A DNA stretch of 64,000 nt from Rhodopirellula sp. (GCA_002701385.1 NZVD01000057.1:323756-387755); one strand, 5' to 3'. Counted from the first letter of the stretch, positions 26,883 to 36,715 are shown. Program-made: numbers and translations. Notes: generated from the letters alone by a model not told the origin.

Positions 26883-29800
26883 TTACCCTCCTTCTACATT
26901 CTGCTGCACAGCATTCTTTTGTAGTTGACCCTGCTGTTTTTGTTGTTCACGTTGTTCCTGATTAATGAGATCCATTAATTGTTGTAACCGTCCCTGTTGT
27001 CCGGCATGGTTGCAAACATTGCTATGGCGATGCGTATGGCAGAACACGTCTTCACGCGGCCACAAGTCAGCTTCTTTCTCCGTACCGGTCCCACCCTGCA
27101 ACATCTCTTCGCCTGATTCAAGAATCTTCTGAATCAAAGTATTACGCCGTTGCTGCAAAGTTGAACGTGATGCAATATCTTCCTGACGGTCAAAATACTT
27201 GCGACCATCAATCCAGGTTTGTTCACAACGACTAAACACCGACAGCGGATCCCCGCTCCAGATTACAAAGTCAGCATGTTTTCCTGCTTCCAGCGACCCA
27301 ACAAACTGGTCAATTCTCAATTGCTTGGCTGGATTGAGGGTCACGAACTTCAATGCTTCGTCTGGTTCAACTCCTCCGTACTTAACAGCTTTAGCAGCTT
27401 CATGGTTTAGATGTCTTCCCAGCTCCCTGTCATCCGAGTTGAAAGAGACGACGACTCCCGCTTTGTGCATTAACTTACCGTTATACGGAATCGCATCAAT
27501 GACCTCATACTTATAGGCCCACCAATCCGCAAAGGTAGATCCCATCGCTCCGTGAGCCGCCATTTCCGGCGCAACTTTGTAACCTTCCAGGATGTGCTGT
27601 AAGGTACCAATTGTGACATTGAATTCTTCCAGCGTTCGTAGCAAGGCTAAGATTTCATCCTGTCGATAACTGTGACAATGGATCCATCTTTGGTGATCCA
27701 GGATTTCGACGATCGCTTCCAATTCATAGTCATATCGTGGAGGCACACCCCGTTTCGTAGCGTTCCATTGCGTCCAGTCTTTTTTGTACTGACGGGCTCG
27801 AAGGAATGCATCACGTATGATTTGCTCAACCCCCATACGAGTCTGCGGATAGCGAGTGGTGTATTCATCGCCCCAGTTGCTTTGCTTTACATTCTCACCC
27901 AAAGCAAATTTAATCCCGAGAGGAGCGTCTTCGAACTTTAAGTCTTCGCCAATGGCCCCCCAACGCAACTTAATTACTTGGTTCTGTCCCCCGATTGGGT
28001 TGGCAGAACCGTGAAGGATATTCGAAGTTGTAACACCCCCAGCCAACTGGCGGTAAATCGTCTTGTCGTGCGCATTGATGAAATCTCCAATTCGAACTTC
28101 GGCGGTGATTGCCTGAGCGCTTTCATTCACACCGCCATCCGTTCCCATATGACTATGGGCATCAATGATACCGGCGGTAATATGTCTTCCGGCTAAGTCA
28201 ACAATGGTGGCCCCTCGTGGGGCTTTCAATTCCTGACCCACCGCAACAATCTTGCCTCGGTCAATAAGCATACTGGCGTTTTCCAAAGTCCCATCTGGCC
28301 CGGAAGTCCAGATAGTTGCATTTGTAAGCAACAAGAGTCCAGCTTGGGATGGCGGCGTTGACCGGCCATAAGCTCCGAGCGGGTAGTTGACGTCAAATGA
28401 AGCAGCTACCGCAGCCTTGGGCTTATCCTCCGTAGGCTTCTCAGCATCACCCTTAGGCTTTTCTGCACTCATCAATTTAGCCGTGAATTTACCTGTAGAG
28501 CCATCTGTAGCCGCCCACTCGCCAACTCCATGCTGTGCCTCTGCATCAAGAAATGTCAGCGTAAATCGAATGGACCCTTCTTTTTCAAATTTCACTCCCG
28601 GCAGAACAGCACTCACACGAGTGTCCCGAATAGATGCCTTGGTTAACGCAACAGATGTCTTTTCTTGTTCTGAATGAATATGGATGGAACCGTCTAAACC
28701 TGGCCCGTCTCCATTGAGTTCGAGAGTTAATTGCGTTCCTTCTAAATCACCTTCTAAACTCCAACTACCGTTTAGTGATAGAAGTGGCGTCGGCGAAAAC
28801 TCGAATCGCTCACCCGCTACCCAGACTTCGTCGATTTTGCTACTCTCTTCAAACAGATTGCCGGATACAACGACTAAATTCGCTAGGTAGTTCTTTTCCA
28901 CCTTACCTAAGATGTGCCCCATGCCGACCAGTTCAGCTGGGACAGTCGTGAGCGAAGCTAAGGCGGCTTGTTCTGTTAATCCTCGCTGCATGGACCGCCG
29001 AACGTTTTTAAGAAAGTCGTTTTTATCTTTCAAACCGTAGGAGGTTAGAGCAATCTTAACTCCCGCTCTGGCTAGTCTTCCCGGATTTTCCGGAGCAAGA
29101 TCCCAATGCATCATACTTTCCAGTGACGCTGCCCGCGCAGATTCGATACTCCCCACATTCGGAGCCTGAGGAAAGTCCACTGGCAGAATAATAGAACGTT
29201 GAGTGGCGACCACATGATTCAAACGCTGGTATTCGTATCCTGAGCCAACGATAAAAGCCTCTAAGCCGAATTGCTTAGCAAATCGATCTGCTCTTAAAAA
29301 GTATTGCTCATCACTCGTAATAAATACTGCCGTTTGAGATGCGTTCAAGAGCGGTGCCATAGCTGCCAAAGCATCATTACGTTCGGGGCGTTTATTACCA
29401 GGATTGCTCTGATGAGCTTCCCAGGCTTTGGCATACCAGGCAGCATCCATCATCGCCTGCCTAGCTATTGCAACCGCCCCCATCGGTGAATTGGGATATT
29501 GATCCCTTCCACGCCCTTGAGGCACAGTAAGGCGGAAATGCTGAAAGACGTCTGCCTTTATGATCGCTGTGTCATTTTCACCGGTACCAGTGGCTACCAA
29601 ACTACCAGTCCCCCGGATAATACCATTGCTCGGAGCGACCACTCGTGCGGTAATGCCCTGACTACGAAACTGACTATTCACGCCGGAATCCGATTGATAA
29701 ACATCGGCAACCGAGAGTTGAGGTGTTACGGTGTCATTCCAATAAGGAGCACCGTTGAATGCAGGCGTCCGATCGACATTAGATGGTGAATAGGCATCAA

Positions 29801-30095
29801 TAAACCCCGCATACACTGTCCTTCCGTCGAGCTCGATGATCTTCGCCCCGGCTGGGATCCGTTGATTCTCTCCTACCTTACGGATCAAATTATCCTGAAT
29901 AATCACATCGCCGTTTTCGATAATCTGCTCAGCAGACACTACAATCCTGCCTCCGCGAAGAACGGTGGTCGAAGGTGTATTATCCTGCAAGCCTTCTACC
30001 GGTTTTGAATTCGGGATTTGGGCGTGACCGAGCAAAGTAACAAATACAGTGATGTTGAATACAACAACCAACGACCATAGATTGACAATCTTCAT
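26883..30095 (-). CDS. Secreted tandem amidohydrolase (two domains)
   Basis: A 1070-residue exported protein; I chose ATG 30095 with GAGAG 9 bases upstream rather than TTG 30110. A signal peptide is cut about residue 25. Domain 1 (about 42-430) has GFIDAYSPSN at 97-106, where the His-x-His ligands are Tyr102 and Pro104, so it is probably inactive. A central beta-rich part (about 430-555) holds repeated WSLEGDLEGTQLTLELNG-like lines. Domain 2 (about 590-1000) is canonical: GIIDAHSHMG with H647 and H649, WIHCHSYRQDEI, GTLQHILEG and NSDDREL. A Gln/Glu-rich tail ends the protein. Substrate unknown, perhaps a cyclic amide or peptide outside the cell. Confidence 0.82.
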   Translation of the reverse strand: MKIVNLWSLVVVFNITVFVTLLGHAQIPNSKPVEGLQDNTPSTTVLRGGRIVVSAEQIIENGDVIIQDNLIRKVGENQRIPAGAKIIELDGRTVYAGFIDAYSPSNVDRTPAFNGAPYWNDTVTPQLSVADVYQSDSGVNSQFRSQGITARVVAPSNGIIRGTGSLVATGTGENDTAIIKADVFQHFRLTVPQGRGRDQYPNSPMGAVAIARQAMMDAAWYAKAWEAHQSNPGNKRPERNDALAAMAPLLNASQTAVFITSDEQYFLRADRFAKQFGLEAFIVGSGYEYQRLNHVVATQRSIILPVDFPQAPNVGSIESARAASLESMMHWDLAPENPGRLARAGVKIALTSYGLKDKNDFLKNVRRSMQRGLTEQAALASLTTVPAELVGMGHILGKVEKNYLANLVVVSGNLFEESSKIDEVWVAGERFEFSPTPLLSLNGSWSLEGDLEGTQLTLELNGDGPGLDGSIHIHSEQEKTSVALTKASIRDTRVSAVLPGVKFEKEGSIRFTLTFLDAEAQHGVGEWAATDGSTGKFTAKLMSAEKPKGDAEKPTEDKPKAAVAASFDVNYPLGAYGRSTPPSQAGLLLLTNATIWTSGPDGTLENASMLIDRGKIVAVGQELKAPRGATIVDLAGRHITAGIIDAHSHMGTDGGVNESAQAITAEVRIGDFINAHDKTIYRQLAGGVTTSNILHGSANPIGGQNQVIKLRWGAIGEDLKFEDAPLGIKFALGENVKQSNWGDEYTTRYPQTRMGVEQIIRDAFLRARQYKKDWTQWNATKRGVPPRYDYELEAIVEILDHQRWIHCHSYRQDEILALLRTLEEFNVTIGTLQHILEGYKVAPEMAAHGAMGSTFADWWAYKYEVIDAIPYNGKLMHKAGVVVSFNSDDRELGRHLNHEAAKAVKYGGVEPDEALKFVTLNPAKQLRIDQFVGSLEAGKHADFVIWSGDPLSVFSRCEQTWIDGRKYFDRQEDIASRSTLQQRRNTLIQKILESGEEMLQGGTGTEKEADLWPREDVFCHTHRHSNVCNHAGQQGRLQQLMDLINQEQREQQKQQGQLQKNAVQQNVEGG

Positions 30096-30252
30096 GAAGT
30101 GAGCTCTCAATTAAAAAATGATTTGCATCTACAATCCTAAATTATTGGAAGGCGATTATAAATCCTTCGAGTTCCTTAAAGTCCTGCACGCTGGTTGTGT
30201 ACAATGACGAGATATTACAATTCACCACTCTGTTTGGCTTCTGGATTCCCTT

Positions 30253-31596
30253 ATGCCTACTCGCAATGTGATGGTTATTACCGCAGCCATGCTGCTGTCG
30301 ATCATCTGCTATTCGAAAGTACCGCAAAATCAATTCGCCCAGTTTTATGAGCGTGCCACTAAAGTGCTTGGGCAACGATACGTAGAAGAGGTCGATCAGG
30401 AGGTTCTATTTCAGGGTGCCATGAACGGCATGATGGCAACTCTGGATGAACATTCTAATTACCTTCCTCCACGTCAATACGAAGGATTGGATGCCATTCT
30501 GAATCAGGAATTTGGTGGTTTAGGCATCCAGATCGAAGGTGTTGAAGATTCAACTGAACTTCGAATTATCACTCCTGTTCTAGGAAGCCCTGCCTTAGAG
30601 CAAGGTTTGCAGGCCGGAGACATCATTGTCAAAATCGGTGACCTTTATACGAAAGATATTCCTCAGGATGAGTCATTGGATTTATTACGAGGACCTGAAG
30701 ACACATCGGTACATATTACCATTAGCCGAGAAGGAGTAATCGACTTACTCGATTTTGAAGTCACACGAAAAATAATTCGCACCAGTACACTCAGGGGATA
30801 TCAACGCAATGAAAACGGACAGTGGAATCACAGTCTACCTGAACCTGCCGACGATATTTTATATATGCATGTGACGGACTTCGGCCAACGGACCACCGAG
30901 GAAGTGAAAAAGCTTATTTTGGGCATCAAGGAGATGGGGGGATATACCGGAATCGTTTTAGACCTTCGTGGCAATGGAGGAGGCCTGCTTTCTTCTGCTG
31001 TTTCCATCTGCGACCTATTTATTGACGAAGCCAATGTTGTTGAGGTCCAGTACCGTGACAAGAACATGAATCGAGAATATTCAAGTACTGTAGAAGCGAC
31101 GGTAGATCCGACGACTCCGATGGTTGTGCTCATTGATCGAGATTCTGCCAGTGCCAGCGAAATCACAGCTGCTTGTCTACAAGACCATTCGCGGGCATTG
31201 GTTATCGGAGAGCGAAGTTATGGAAAAGGGTCGGTACAGGATGTAGTCGAGTTGGATAGTACAGGCGATCGACATGCCATCAAGTACACCGTTGCACATT
31301 ATGTACGTCCCAGTGGAATCAATATCCATCGCTCGAAGCCCATTGACCAGATGGCCGAAAACGAACCCTGGGGTGTCCAACCAAATGACGGATACGAAAT
31401 GCCGTTAGACGAAGAACAACGACTAGACTACTTAAAGGATAAGCGAGAGCGGTTCATTATTAAGCCAGCGGGCATATCGAAAGAGCCTAAGGATAACGCT
31501 GAAATCACCTCGATCGAATTTGAAGATCAGAACGACTCTTATGTTGACCCACATTTACAGCGGGCCATCGAATATCTTCAGGCTCGACGTCAGTAG
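30253..31596 (+). CDS. C-terminal processing peptidase, S41 family
   Basis: A 447-residue Tsp/CtpA-type serine protease that acts in the periplasm, held by an N-terminal hydrophobic segment (about 5-20). A PDZ domain covers about 85-165 (FGGLGIQIEG, LEQGLQAGDIIVKIGD). The catalytic domain has IVLDLRGNGGGLL, DRDSASASEITAA with Ser300 as likely nucleophile, and RSYGKGSVQ with Lys325 as the base. These enzymes trim or degrade proteins by their C-termini. It is transcribed divergently from the amidohydrolase gene across 157 bases. Confidence 0.92.
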   Translation: MPTRNVMVITAAMLLSIICYSKVPQNQFAQFYERATKVLGQRYVEEVDQEVLFQGAMNGMMATLDEHSNYLPPRQYEGLDAILNQEFGGLGIQIEGVEDSTELRIITPVLGSPALEQGLQAGDIIVKIGDLYTKDIPQDESLDLLRGPEDTSVHITISREGVIDLLDFEVTRKIIRTSTLRGYQRNENGQWNHSLPEPADDILYMHVTDFGQRTTEEVKKLILGIKEMGGYTGIVLDLRGNGGGLLSSAVSICDLFIDEANVVEVQYRDKNMNREYSSTVEATVDPTTPMVVLIDRDSASASEITAACLQDHSRALVIGERSYGKGSVQDVVELDSTGDRHAIKYTVAHYVRPSGINIHRSKPIDQMAENEPWGVQPNDGYEMPLDEEQRLDYLKDKRERFIIKPAGISKEPKDNAEITSIEFEDQNDSYVDPHLQRAIEYLQARRQ

Positions 31597-31600
31597 TTGC

Positions 31601-33016
31601 TTACAACTCTTTGAGGGCGGCTGAAATATCCTGGATAGCGGCCTTCCCGTCACCAAATAACATCGATGTGTTATCTGCTGCAAACAGTGGATTGGCAATT
31701 TTAGCATACCCGGGACTCAGACTTCGCTTGATGACAACCACCTGACGGGCCTCATCCACATTCAGGATTGGCATGCCAGAAACCGGAGTACCTTCCTTGC
31801 GAGCTTCCGGATTAACCACATCATTGGCTCCTAGAACAATCGCAATATCCACTTCGTCAAAGTCGGGGTTAATTTCTTCCAATGTTCGCAATTGCTCGTA
31901 GCTCACATCGGCTTCAGCTAACAACACGTTCATATGACCTGGCATGCGCCCAGCGACCGGGTGAATTGCATATTCAACGGTGGCACCTCGTTGTTCAATC
32001 ATCGCAGCCAAATCACTAACTGCATTCTGTGCCTGAGCGACTGCCATTCCATACCCCGGTACGAAGACGACTCTTTCAGCAAAATCGACCATCATCGCTA
32101 CATCTTCCGCAGTCGTGCGTTTGACGGTTGCATAGATACCCTCATCCTGTTCGTAGGATGAAGTCATGCCTCCTCCAAACAAAACGCTCAATAACGAGCG
32201 ATTCATTGCTTTACACATCAGGCTAGTCAGAATAATCCCCGAAGCTCCCACAAGAGAACCCGAAATGATTAGAACTGGCTGATCGACAACAAAACCAGTT
32301 GCAGCAGCAGCCAAACCGGAATACGAGTTCAAAAGCGCGATCACTACCGGCATATCTGCTCCACCAATGGGGGTAGTCAGGGTATAACCTAACGCACAAC
32401 CTAAAACGCAAATCACCAGGTAGAGCAGAACATTTCCTGTATCAATCATCTCGAATACACACCACCCGCATCCGATTAACATCGCTAGATTTAACACGTG
32501 ACGAATCAATGTGGGGATGGGGAGCTGTTTCTTAAAGAAGTTTAATTCCTGCAGTTTCCCAGCTGCCACTCCACTTCCCACAAACGTGACAGCACCAATC
32601 AGGCCCGAAACGCCACCAGCAACAACCACTTCCACAGGAATAGAGCTGTCTTTTGTCGCCATGAGACTTGCGGCAGCAACCAGTACTGATGCCAGACCAC
32701 CGACGCCGTTAAACACAGCGACTAACTGAGGCATTTCAGTCATCTGCACGCGTGTAGCCAGTACCGTTCCAAAGAGCGTGCCAATAAAAATCGCGCCAAC
32801 AATCGTCCCGATAGGCAGCGTTAAACTGTTTTGAATCGATTCATTTTCAAGGGTGATCAAAAATGAAACGCCAGCTGCCAGTAACATTCCCACGACGCCC
32901 AACAGGTTCCCCGTGACGGCAGTCCGAGGATGCCCCATCTTCTTGATCCCCATGATGAAGAGGATGGCCGCTAAGAGGTAAAGTACATCAAAGATTACTG
33001 TGTTTAATTCCACCAC
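31601..33016 (-). CDS. pntB: NAD(P) transhydrogenase subunit beta
   Basis: Uses the proton gradient to pass hydride from NADH to NADP+ in the cytoplasmic membrane. The 471 residues from a GTG start have about eight membrane segments (1-275). The NADP(H)-binding domain dIII follows, with VFVPGYGMAVAQAQNAV, HPVAGRMPGHMNVLLAEADV, VLGANDVVNP and FGDGKAAI. It is the last gene of the pntA1-pntA2-pntB operon, 91 bases after pntA2. Confidence 0.95.
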   Translation of the reverse strand: MVELNTVIFDVLYLLAAILFIMGIKKMGHPRTAVTGNLLGVVGMLLAAGVSFLITLENESIQNSLTLPIGTIVGAIFIGTLFGTVLATRVQMTEMPQLVAVFNGVGGLASVLVAAASLMATKDSSIPVEVVVAGGVSGLIGAVTFVGSGVAAGKLQELNFFKKQLPIPTLIRHVLNLAMLIGCGWCVFEMIDTGNVLLYLVICVLGCALGYTLTTPIGGADMPVVIALLNSYSGLAAAATGFVVDQPVLIISGSLVGASGIILTSLMCKAMNRSLLSVLFGGGMTSSYEQDEGIYATVKRTTAEDVAMMVDFAERVVFVPGYGMAVAQAQNAVSDLAAMIEQRGATVEYAIHPVAGRMPGHMNVLLAEADVSYEQLRTLEEINPDFDEVDIAIVLGANDVVNPEARKEGTPVSGMPILNVDEARQVVVIKRSLSPGYAKIANPLFAADNTSMLFGDGKAAIQDISAALKEL

Positions 33017-33107
33017 GATGGGTAATCCTATAATTGGTTTTCCGTTAAACGGTTCACTTGTTGCTCGAACAAACTCTGAATCGCAGATTCAGCTGCCTGT
33101 CGCCAAA

Positions 33108-33656
33108 TTAAGCTGTTTTCTTCTTTTTCTTGGAAGCGAACATACTCAACATACGGTGCGTTACTCCGAATCCACCGACCACATTGACCATCGCCAGCAC
33201 GATCGCTAAACCAGCTAGTAACAATGCCAGATTCTGGTTTGACTCAACACAATCTGCCACAACCAAAATCGCTCCGACGATTGTAATTCCACTAATCGCA
33301 TTCGAACCTGACATCAGTGGGGTGTGTAGAGTCTGAGGGACTTTGGTAATGACTTCAAAACCAACAAAAACCGAAACAATGAATACCGCAATTCCAGCCA
33401 TCAATGCTTCGTAGCGGTCAATCGTGAAACTACTTGCAGCCTCCGTCTCTTCCGCATCAGTCTCCTCTTCCAATCCTGACAATGGTTCTTCAGAAACAAA
33501 GTCGGGAGTCGGTGCTTCGCTGGCGGTCACTGGAGCTTCCTCAGAAGCAGGGGACTCTACTTGTTCAAGGTTTTCCTGAGCAACCAGCATGCCTGCAAAC
33601 AGCATGACACACAAACCCAGCCACTTTACCCAATTGATCTTTCTTAGATTGTTCAT
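33108..33656 (-). CDS. NAD(P) transhydrogenase subunit alpha, part 2, with signal-like N-terminus
   Basis: The membrane segment of the alpha subunit (usually named pntA2 or pntAB). Residues about 85-175 are the expected four helices: FIVSVFVGFEVITKVPQTLHTPLMSGSNAISG, then VGAILVVADC and GVTHRMLSMF. Members are about 95-140 residues; this one has 182 because it begins with a signal-peptide-like helix (about 9-25, WLGLCVMLFAGMLVAQE) and an acidic Pro/Glu linker (about 26-75). The extra helix could be cleaved or give another membrane span. It lies between pntA1 and pntB. Confidence 0.9.
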   Translation of the reverse strand: MNNLRKINWVKWLGLCVMLFAGMLVAQENLEQVESPASEEAPVTASEAPTPDFVSEEPLSGLEEETDAEETEAASSFTIDRYEALMAGIAVFIVSVFVGFEVITKVPQTLHTPLMSGSNAISGITIVGAILVVADCVESNQNLALLLAGLAIVLAMVNVVGGFGVTHRMLSMFASKKKKKTA

Positions 33657-33743
33657 TGGACTTTCAATTTCAAAAGATAAAACCTGGTACCGCGTTACAC
33701 GATACCCTTTGCTGTTATCACAGAAGCTCTCTCGGCTTCCTCA

Positions 33744-35660
33744 TTACTCTTCATAGTCACTGAAGTCGAAATCCGGGTCTTCATCATCGCCGTAATCTTC
33801 TGCAGCGTCGTAATCTTCCAATTCGTATTCGTCGGCTTCCCCGCCTTCCTCAGCTTCCTCAGCTTCGTCTGCTTCGTCTGATTGGTCGTCCGAGTCTCCT
33901 AACTCTTCAGCATCTTCTTCCTCGACATTTTCATCGTCATCTTCTTCGTACTCAACGTACTCGACATATTCCTCATTTTCCCCGTCTTCTTCGCCCACTT
34001 CGCCTGACCCGTCTTCCGGCTCTTCTAAGTCTGCAGCGTCTTCTTCCTCGTCTTCTTCTTCATACTCAACGTACTCATCAGAATCCTCATCATTATCTTC
34101 GGGGTCTTCAACGACTTCCTCAACTTCGTCCGATTCACCGTCTTCTTCGAAATAGCCTTCGTCTGTCTCTTCGGCTAATTCCTCGTCATCCTCTTCCGTT
34201 TCATATTCGACTAATTCGTCCTCTTCCTCAATGGACTCGTCCAATGGCTCTTCGTCCACTGCTGGACTCACTTCCACCTCTTCACCAGCTGGCTCAGCAT
34301 CGTAAGTGTCGCCAATATCTTCAGCCGGCGGTTCGTGGTCCTGTAGTATTTCCGGAGACTCTGCTAGGTCTTCACTTTCTATTGCTTCAGAAACAGGTTC
34401 AACCTCTGTCATAGCCTCGGCCCGATCAACGATTTCATCTTCAGATGATTCATCCTCGTTTGATCCTTCTGGCTCCTCGGACTCTTGTGGTGGCTCCGGC
34501 GTCTCGACTGCTACACCCAGCAGATCGCCGATACGTTGATTGACGATTTCACCCTCCTTGGAAATAAGGCAGCCGGCCACAATGTCGTCTTCTAAATCCA
34601 GCTCAATGTCACCCTCTTCGCTAATTAAATGCAGTAACAGGTTTGTGACGTTGTTACCGAACATCTGACTTGCGTGATAGGGTATTTCAGAGGGAAGGTT
34701 TGTTGGCCCCATGATGGTAACGCCATCCACTACGATGGTCTGATCCGCTTCCGTTTCTGCACAATTTCCCCCGCGTTCTGCGGCCAAGTCAACAATGACA
34801 GAACCGTGCCCCATACCATGCACGGCATCGCTTGTTAAAAGCAAAGGTGACTGTCGGCCGGGAATCGCGGCGGTCGTAATAATAATGTCATGCTCAGACG
34901 CCACTTCAGCCATGAAGGCGCGTTGTCGAGTCAGGAAGTCCTCAGTCTGCTCTTTGGCATACCCACCAGCATCCTCCGCATCTTCCGCTTCCAACTCCAG
35001 CTCAACAAACCTTGCCCCAACACTTTCGACCTGCTCACGACAATCTGGCCGAACATCATAGGCACTGACGATCGCGCCCAAACGCTTGGCTGTTGCCGCC
35101 GCTTGCAACCCTGCCACACCCGCACCAATGATAAATACTCGTGCAGCCGATAAAGTCCCGGCAGCGGTCATATTTAAGGGGAACATTCTGGGAAGCTGAT
35201 AAGCTGCATGTAATACAGCGCGATATCCGGCAATCGTGGCCATCGAAGACAAAACATCCATGCTTTGCGCTCTGGTTATTCGAGGAACCATTTCCAAGGC
35301 AATTTGACTGACACCTACCTGTGCCAATTCAGCGATTGCTTCAGCATTTCCAAGCGGGTCACACATACCGATTACTAATTGGCCTGCGTTTAAGAGCTCT
35401 AAATCTTCGACGCCATTGACCGTATTAGCGCCTAAGCTTCTTACCTGAACTAACACATCGGCACCGGTCAGTTGGCTGCGAGAAGTGACTGCCGCTCCTG
35501 CGTCGGCATAGTTTTGATCAATAATTCCAGCAGCTTCGCCAGCTCCCTCTTCGACAAGAACTTCGTAACCAGCGGCGATTAATTTTTCAACGTTTTCCGG
35601 TAAGAGAGCGACTCTGCGTTCACCAGGAAATTGCTCTTTAACAACTGCGACTTTTTTCAT
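33744..35660 (-). CDS. pntA: NAD(P) transhydrogenase subunit alpha, part 1, with acidic tail
   Basis: The NAD(H)-binding domain dI of the transhydrogenase. I start at ATG 35660 (MKKVAVVKEQFPGERRVALLPE, 638 residues); an upstream start would add 17 residues unlike the family. The core (1-385) shows LNMTAAGTLSAARVFIIGAGVAGLQAAATAKRLGA (Rossmann fold) and LLLTSDAVHGMGHGSVIVDLAAERGGN. The last about 253 residues (386-638, genome about 33744-34505) are nearly all Glu and Asp with Tyr-Val-Glu-Tyr repeats. Usual pntAA proteins are about 380 residues. The tail is the odd part and its role is unknown. Confidence 0.93.
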   Translation of the reverse strand: MKKVAVVKEQFPGERRVALLPENVEKLIAAGYEVLVEEGAGEAAGIIDQNYADAGAAVTSRSQLTGADVLVQVRSLGANTVNGVEDLELLNAGQLVIGMCDPLGNAEAIAELAQVGVSQIALEMVPRITRAQSMDVLSSMATIAGYRAVLHAAYQLPRMFPLNMTAAGTLSAARVFIIGAGVAGLQAAATAKRLGAIVSAYDVRPDCREQVESVGARFVELELEAEDAEDAGGYAKEQTEDFLTRQRAFMAEVASEHDIIITTAAIPGRQSPLLLTSDAVHGMGHGSVIVDLAAERGGNCAETEADQTIVVDGVTIMGPTNLPSEIPYHASQMFGNNVTNLLLHLISEEGDIELDLEDDIVAGCLISKEGEIVNQRIGDLLGVAVETPEPPQESEEPEGSNEDESSEDEIVDRAEAMTEVEPVSEAIESEDLAESPEILQDHEPPAEDIGDTYDAEPAGEEVEVSPAVDEEPLDESIEEEDELVEYETEEDDEELAEETDEGYFEEDGESDEVEEVVEDPEDNDEDSDEYVEYEEEDEEEDAADLEEPEDGSGEVGEEDGENEEYVEYVEYEEDDDENVEEEDAEELGDSDDQSDEADEAEEAEEGGEADEYELEDYDAAEDYGDDEDPDFDFSDYEE

Positions 35661-35782
35661 GATTGCTAATTCTTCAAAATCACTGTGGAGGTCATGCGAT
35701 ACAGTCCTCACTGCAATTCACAGAACCCAAGATGGATTGTTGATTACTGGACAGGAAAGCCGATGACTTGCTTTTTTCGGGG

Positions 35783-35810
35783 ATTATAATCCTCCCCTCA
35801 AACTTTCAAA
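35783..35810 (-). promoter_or_regulatory. Candidate promoter for pntA operon
   Basis: On the minus strand a TATAAT -10 box (35783-35788) follows TTTGAA (35805-35810) with a 16-base gap, about 120 bases before the pntA start. The -10 is inside a near-palindrome ATTATAAT, so it also reads on the plus strand. Consensus match only. Confidence 0.4.
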
Positions 35811-36137
35811 CGACCATCACTAGAATACCAATAGAACATTTTGGGTAGCTTTATCGCTATCCCAGATTGCCTAATATTACGAGTATTTAATAGGTTCTAT
35901 ACAAAATCTACTGATAGCGACCTCTATTCAGATGCGCCTTAATGGAAATCTGCTATGCATATGGCAACTACTAATCGGCGACGATCAGGAGTCACTAAGT
36001 GCGACTCGTCTGGCTAAAGAAACTTAGATGCTACTCAAATCACCGCTTTTACCCTATTATTCAGTTCTGGCGAGATTTCATCTCTAACTGGCGACCTAGA
36101 ATCCGATAAAAAGGCTGATCGTTGGTGTTTTTAGCCC

Positions 36138-36166
36138 TTGTGACCTAGAAAATGCAGGGTTAGAAT
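36138..36166 (+). promoter_or_regulatory. Candidate promoter for rplM-rpsI
   Basis: TTGTGA (36138-36143) and TAGAAT (36161-36166) are 17 bases apart, about 50 bases before the rplM start. This is a good sigma70-type match in the right place for the ribosomal-protein pair. Confidence 0.5.
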
Positions 36167-36216
36167 CGCTTGTTTCCCCACATATTTATGTACTTACTAT
36201 AAATGAGGTAAGAACG

Positions 36217-36654
36217 TTGGTCGCTCAAAAGACCTATATGGCTAAACCTGGCGAAGTCACCCAAAACTGGTGGCTCGTAGATGCATCCGATAAAAGTGTT
36301 GGCCGATTGGCCAGCGAAATTGCTGTGATTTTGATGGGTAAAGATAAGCCATCTTATACCCCTCACGTAGATACCGGTGACTTTGTTGTTGTTTTGAATG
36401 CTGAAAAAGTATCTTTCAGCGGAAAAAAATGGCAGCAAAAGACTTATACCTGGTACACAGGTTACACAGGTCAGAAATCGATTACAGCCGAAAAGCGTAT
36501 GGAGAAGGCTCCTGAGCTGATTCTGGAAGAAGCCGTTCGAAGAATGCTTCCAAAGAACAAACTGGGCCGTACCATGCTTAGTAAATTGAAGGTATTTGCC
36601 GGTGGTGAGCATACTCATCAGGCACAAAACCCAACTCCACGAGAATTGGGCTAA
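36217..36654 (+). CDS. rplM: 50S ribosomal protein L13
   Basis: L13 is an early-assembling large-subunit protein. The 145 residues from TTG 36217 begin MVAQKTYMAKPGEV, with GAGGTA 6 bases upstream supporting this start; an ATG at 36238 would lose the KTYMAK stretch that is conserved. Landmarks are WWLVDASDKSVGRLASEIA, LMGKDKPSYTPHVDTGDFVVV and RMLPKNKLGR. It precedes rpsI, as usual. Confidence 0.96.
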   Translation: MVAQKTYMAKPGEVTQNWWLVDASDKSVGRLASEIAVILMGKDKPSYTPHVDTGDFVVVLNAEKVSFSGKKWQQKTYTWYTGYTGQKSITAEKRMEKAPELILEEAVRRMLPKNKLGRTMLSKLKVFAGGEHTHQAQNPTPRELG

Positions 36655-36715
36655 CCGACAGCTCGGTTCGCATTTATTTTTTCAAATCAATTTAACGACT
36701 CGATAAACAAAAACG

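Larger units (their letters stand above)
35661..36216. other. Gene-free region between pntA and rplM
   Basis: About 550 bases between divergent operons. I see the candidate promoters given separately, the rplM ribosome site (GAGGT at 36205), and no convincing ORF, repeat family or RNA gene. A small ORF on the minus strand that overlaps rplM is a shadow. Confidence 0.6.

Noticed and set aside
33744..34505. Acidic region of pntA read as a frameshift or a separate gene
   Set aside because: The frame is continuous with the NAD domain, has no internal start with ribosome site, and the composition of Glu, Asp and Tyr repeats is regular.
36160..36627. Minus-strand open frame of 155 codons over rplM
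   Set aside because: Shadow of rplM; the other strand is a certain ribosomal protein.
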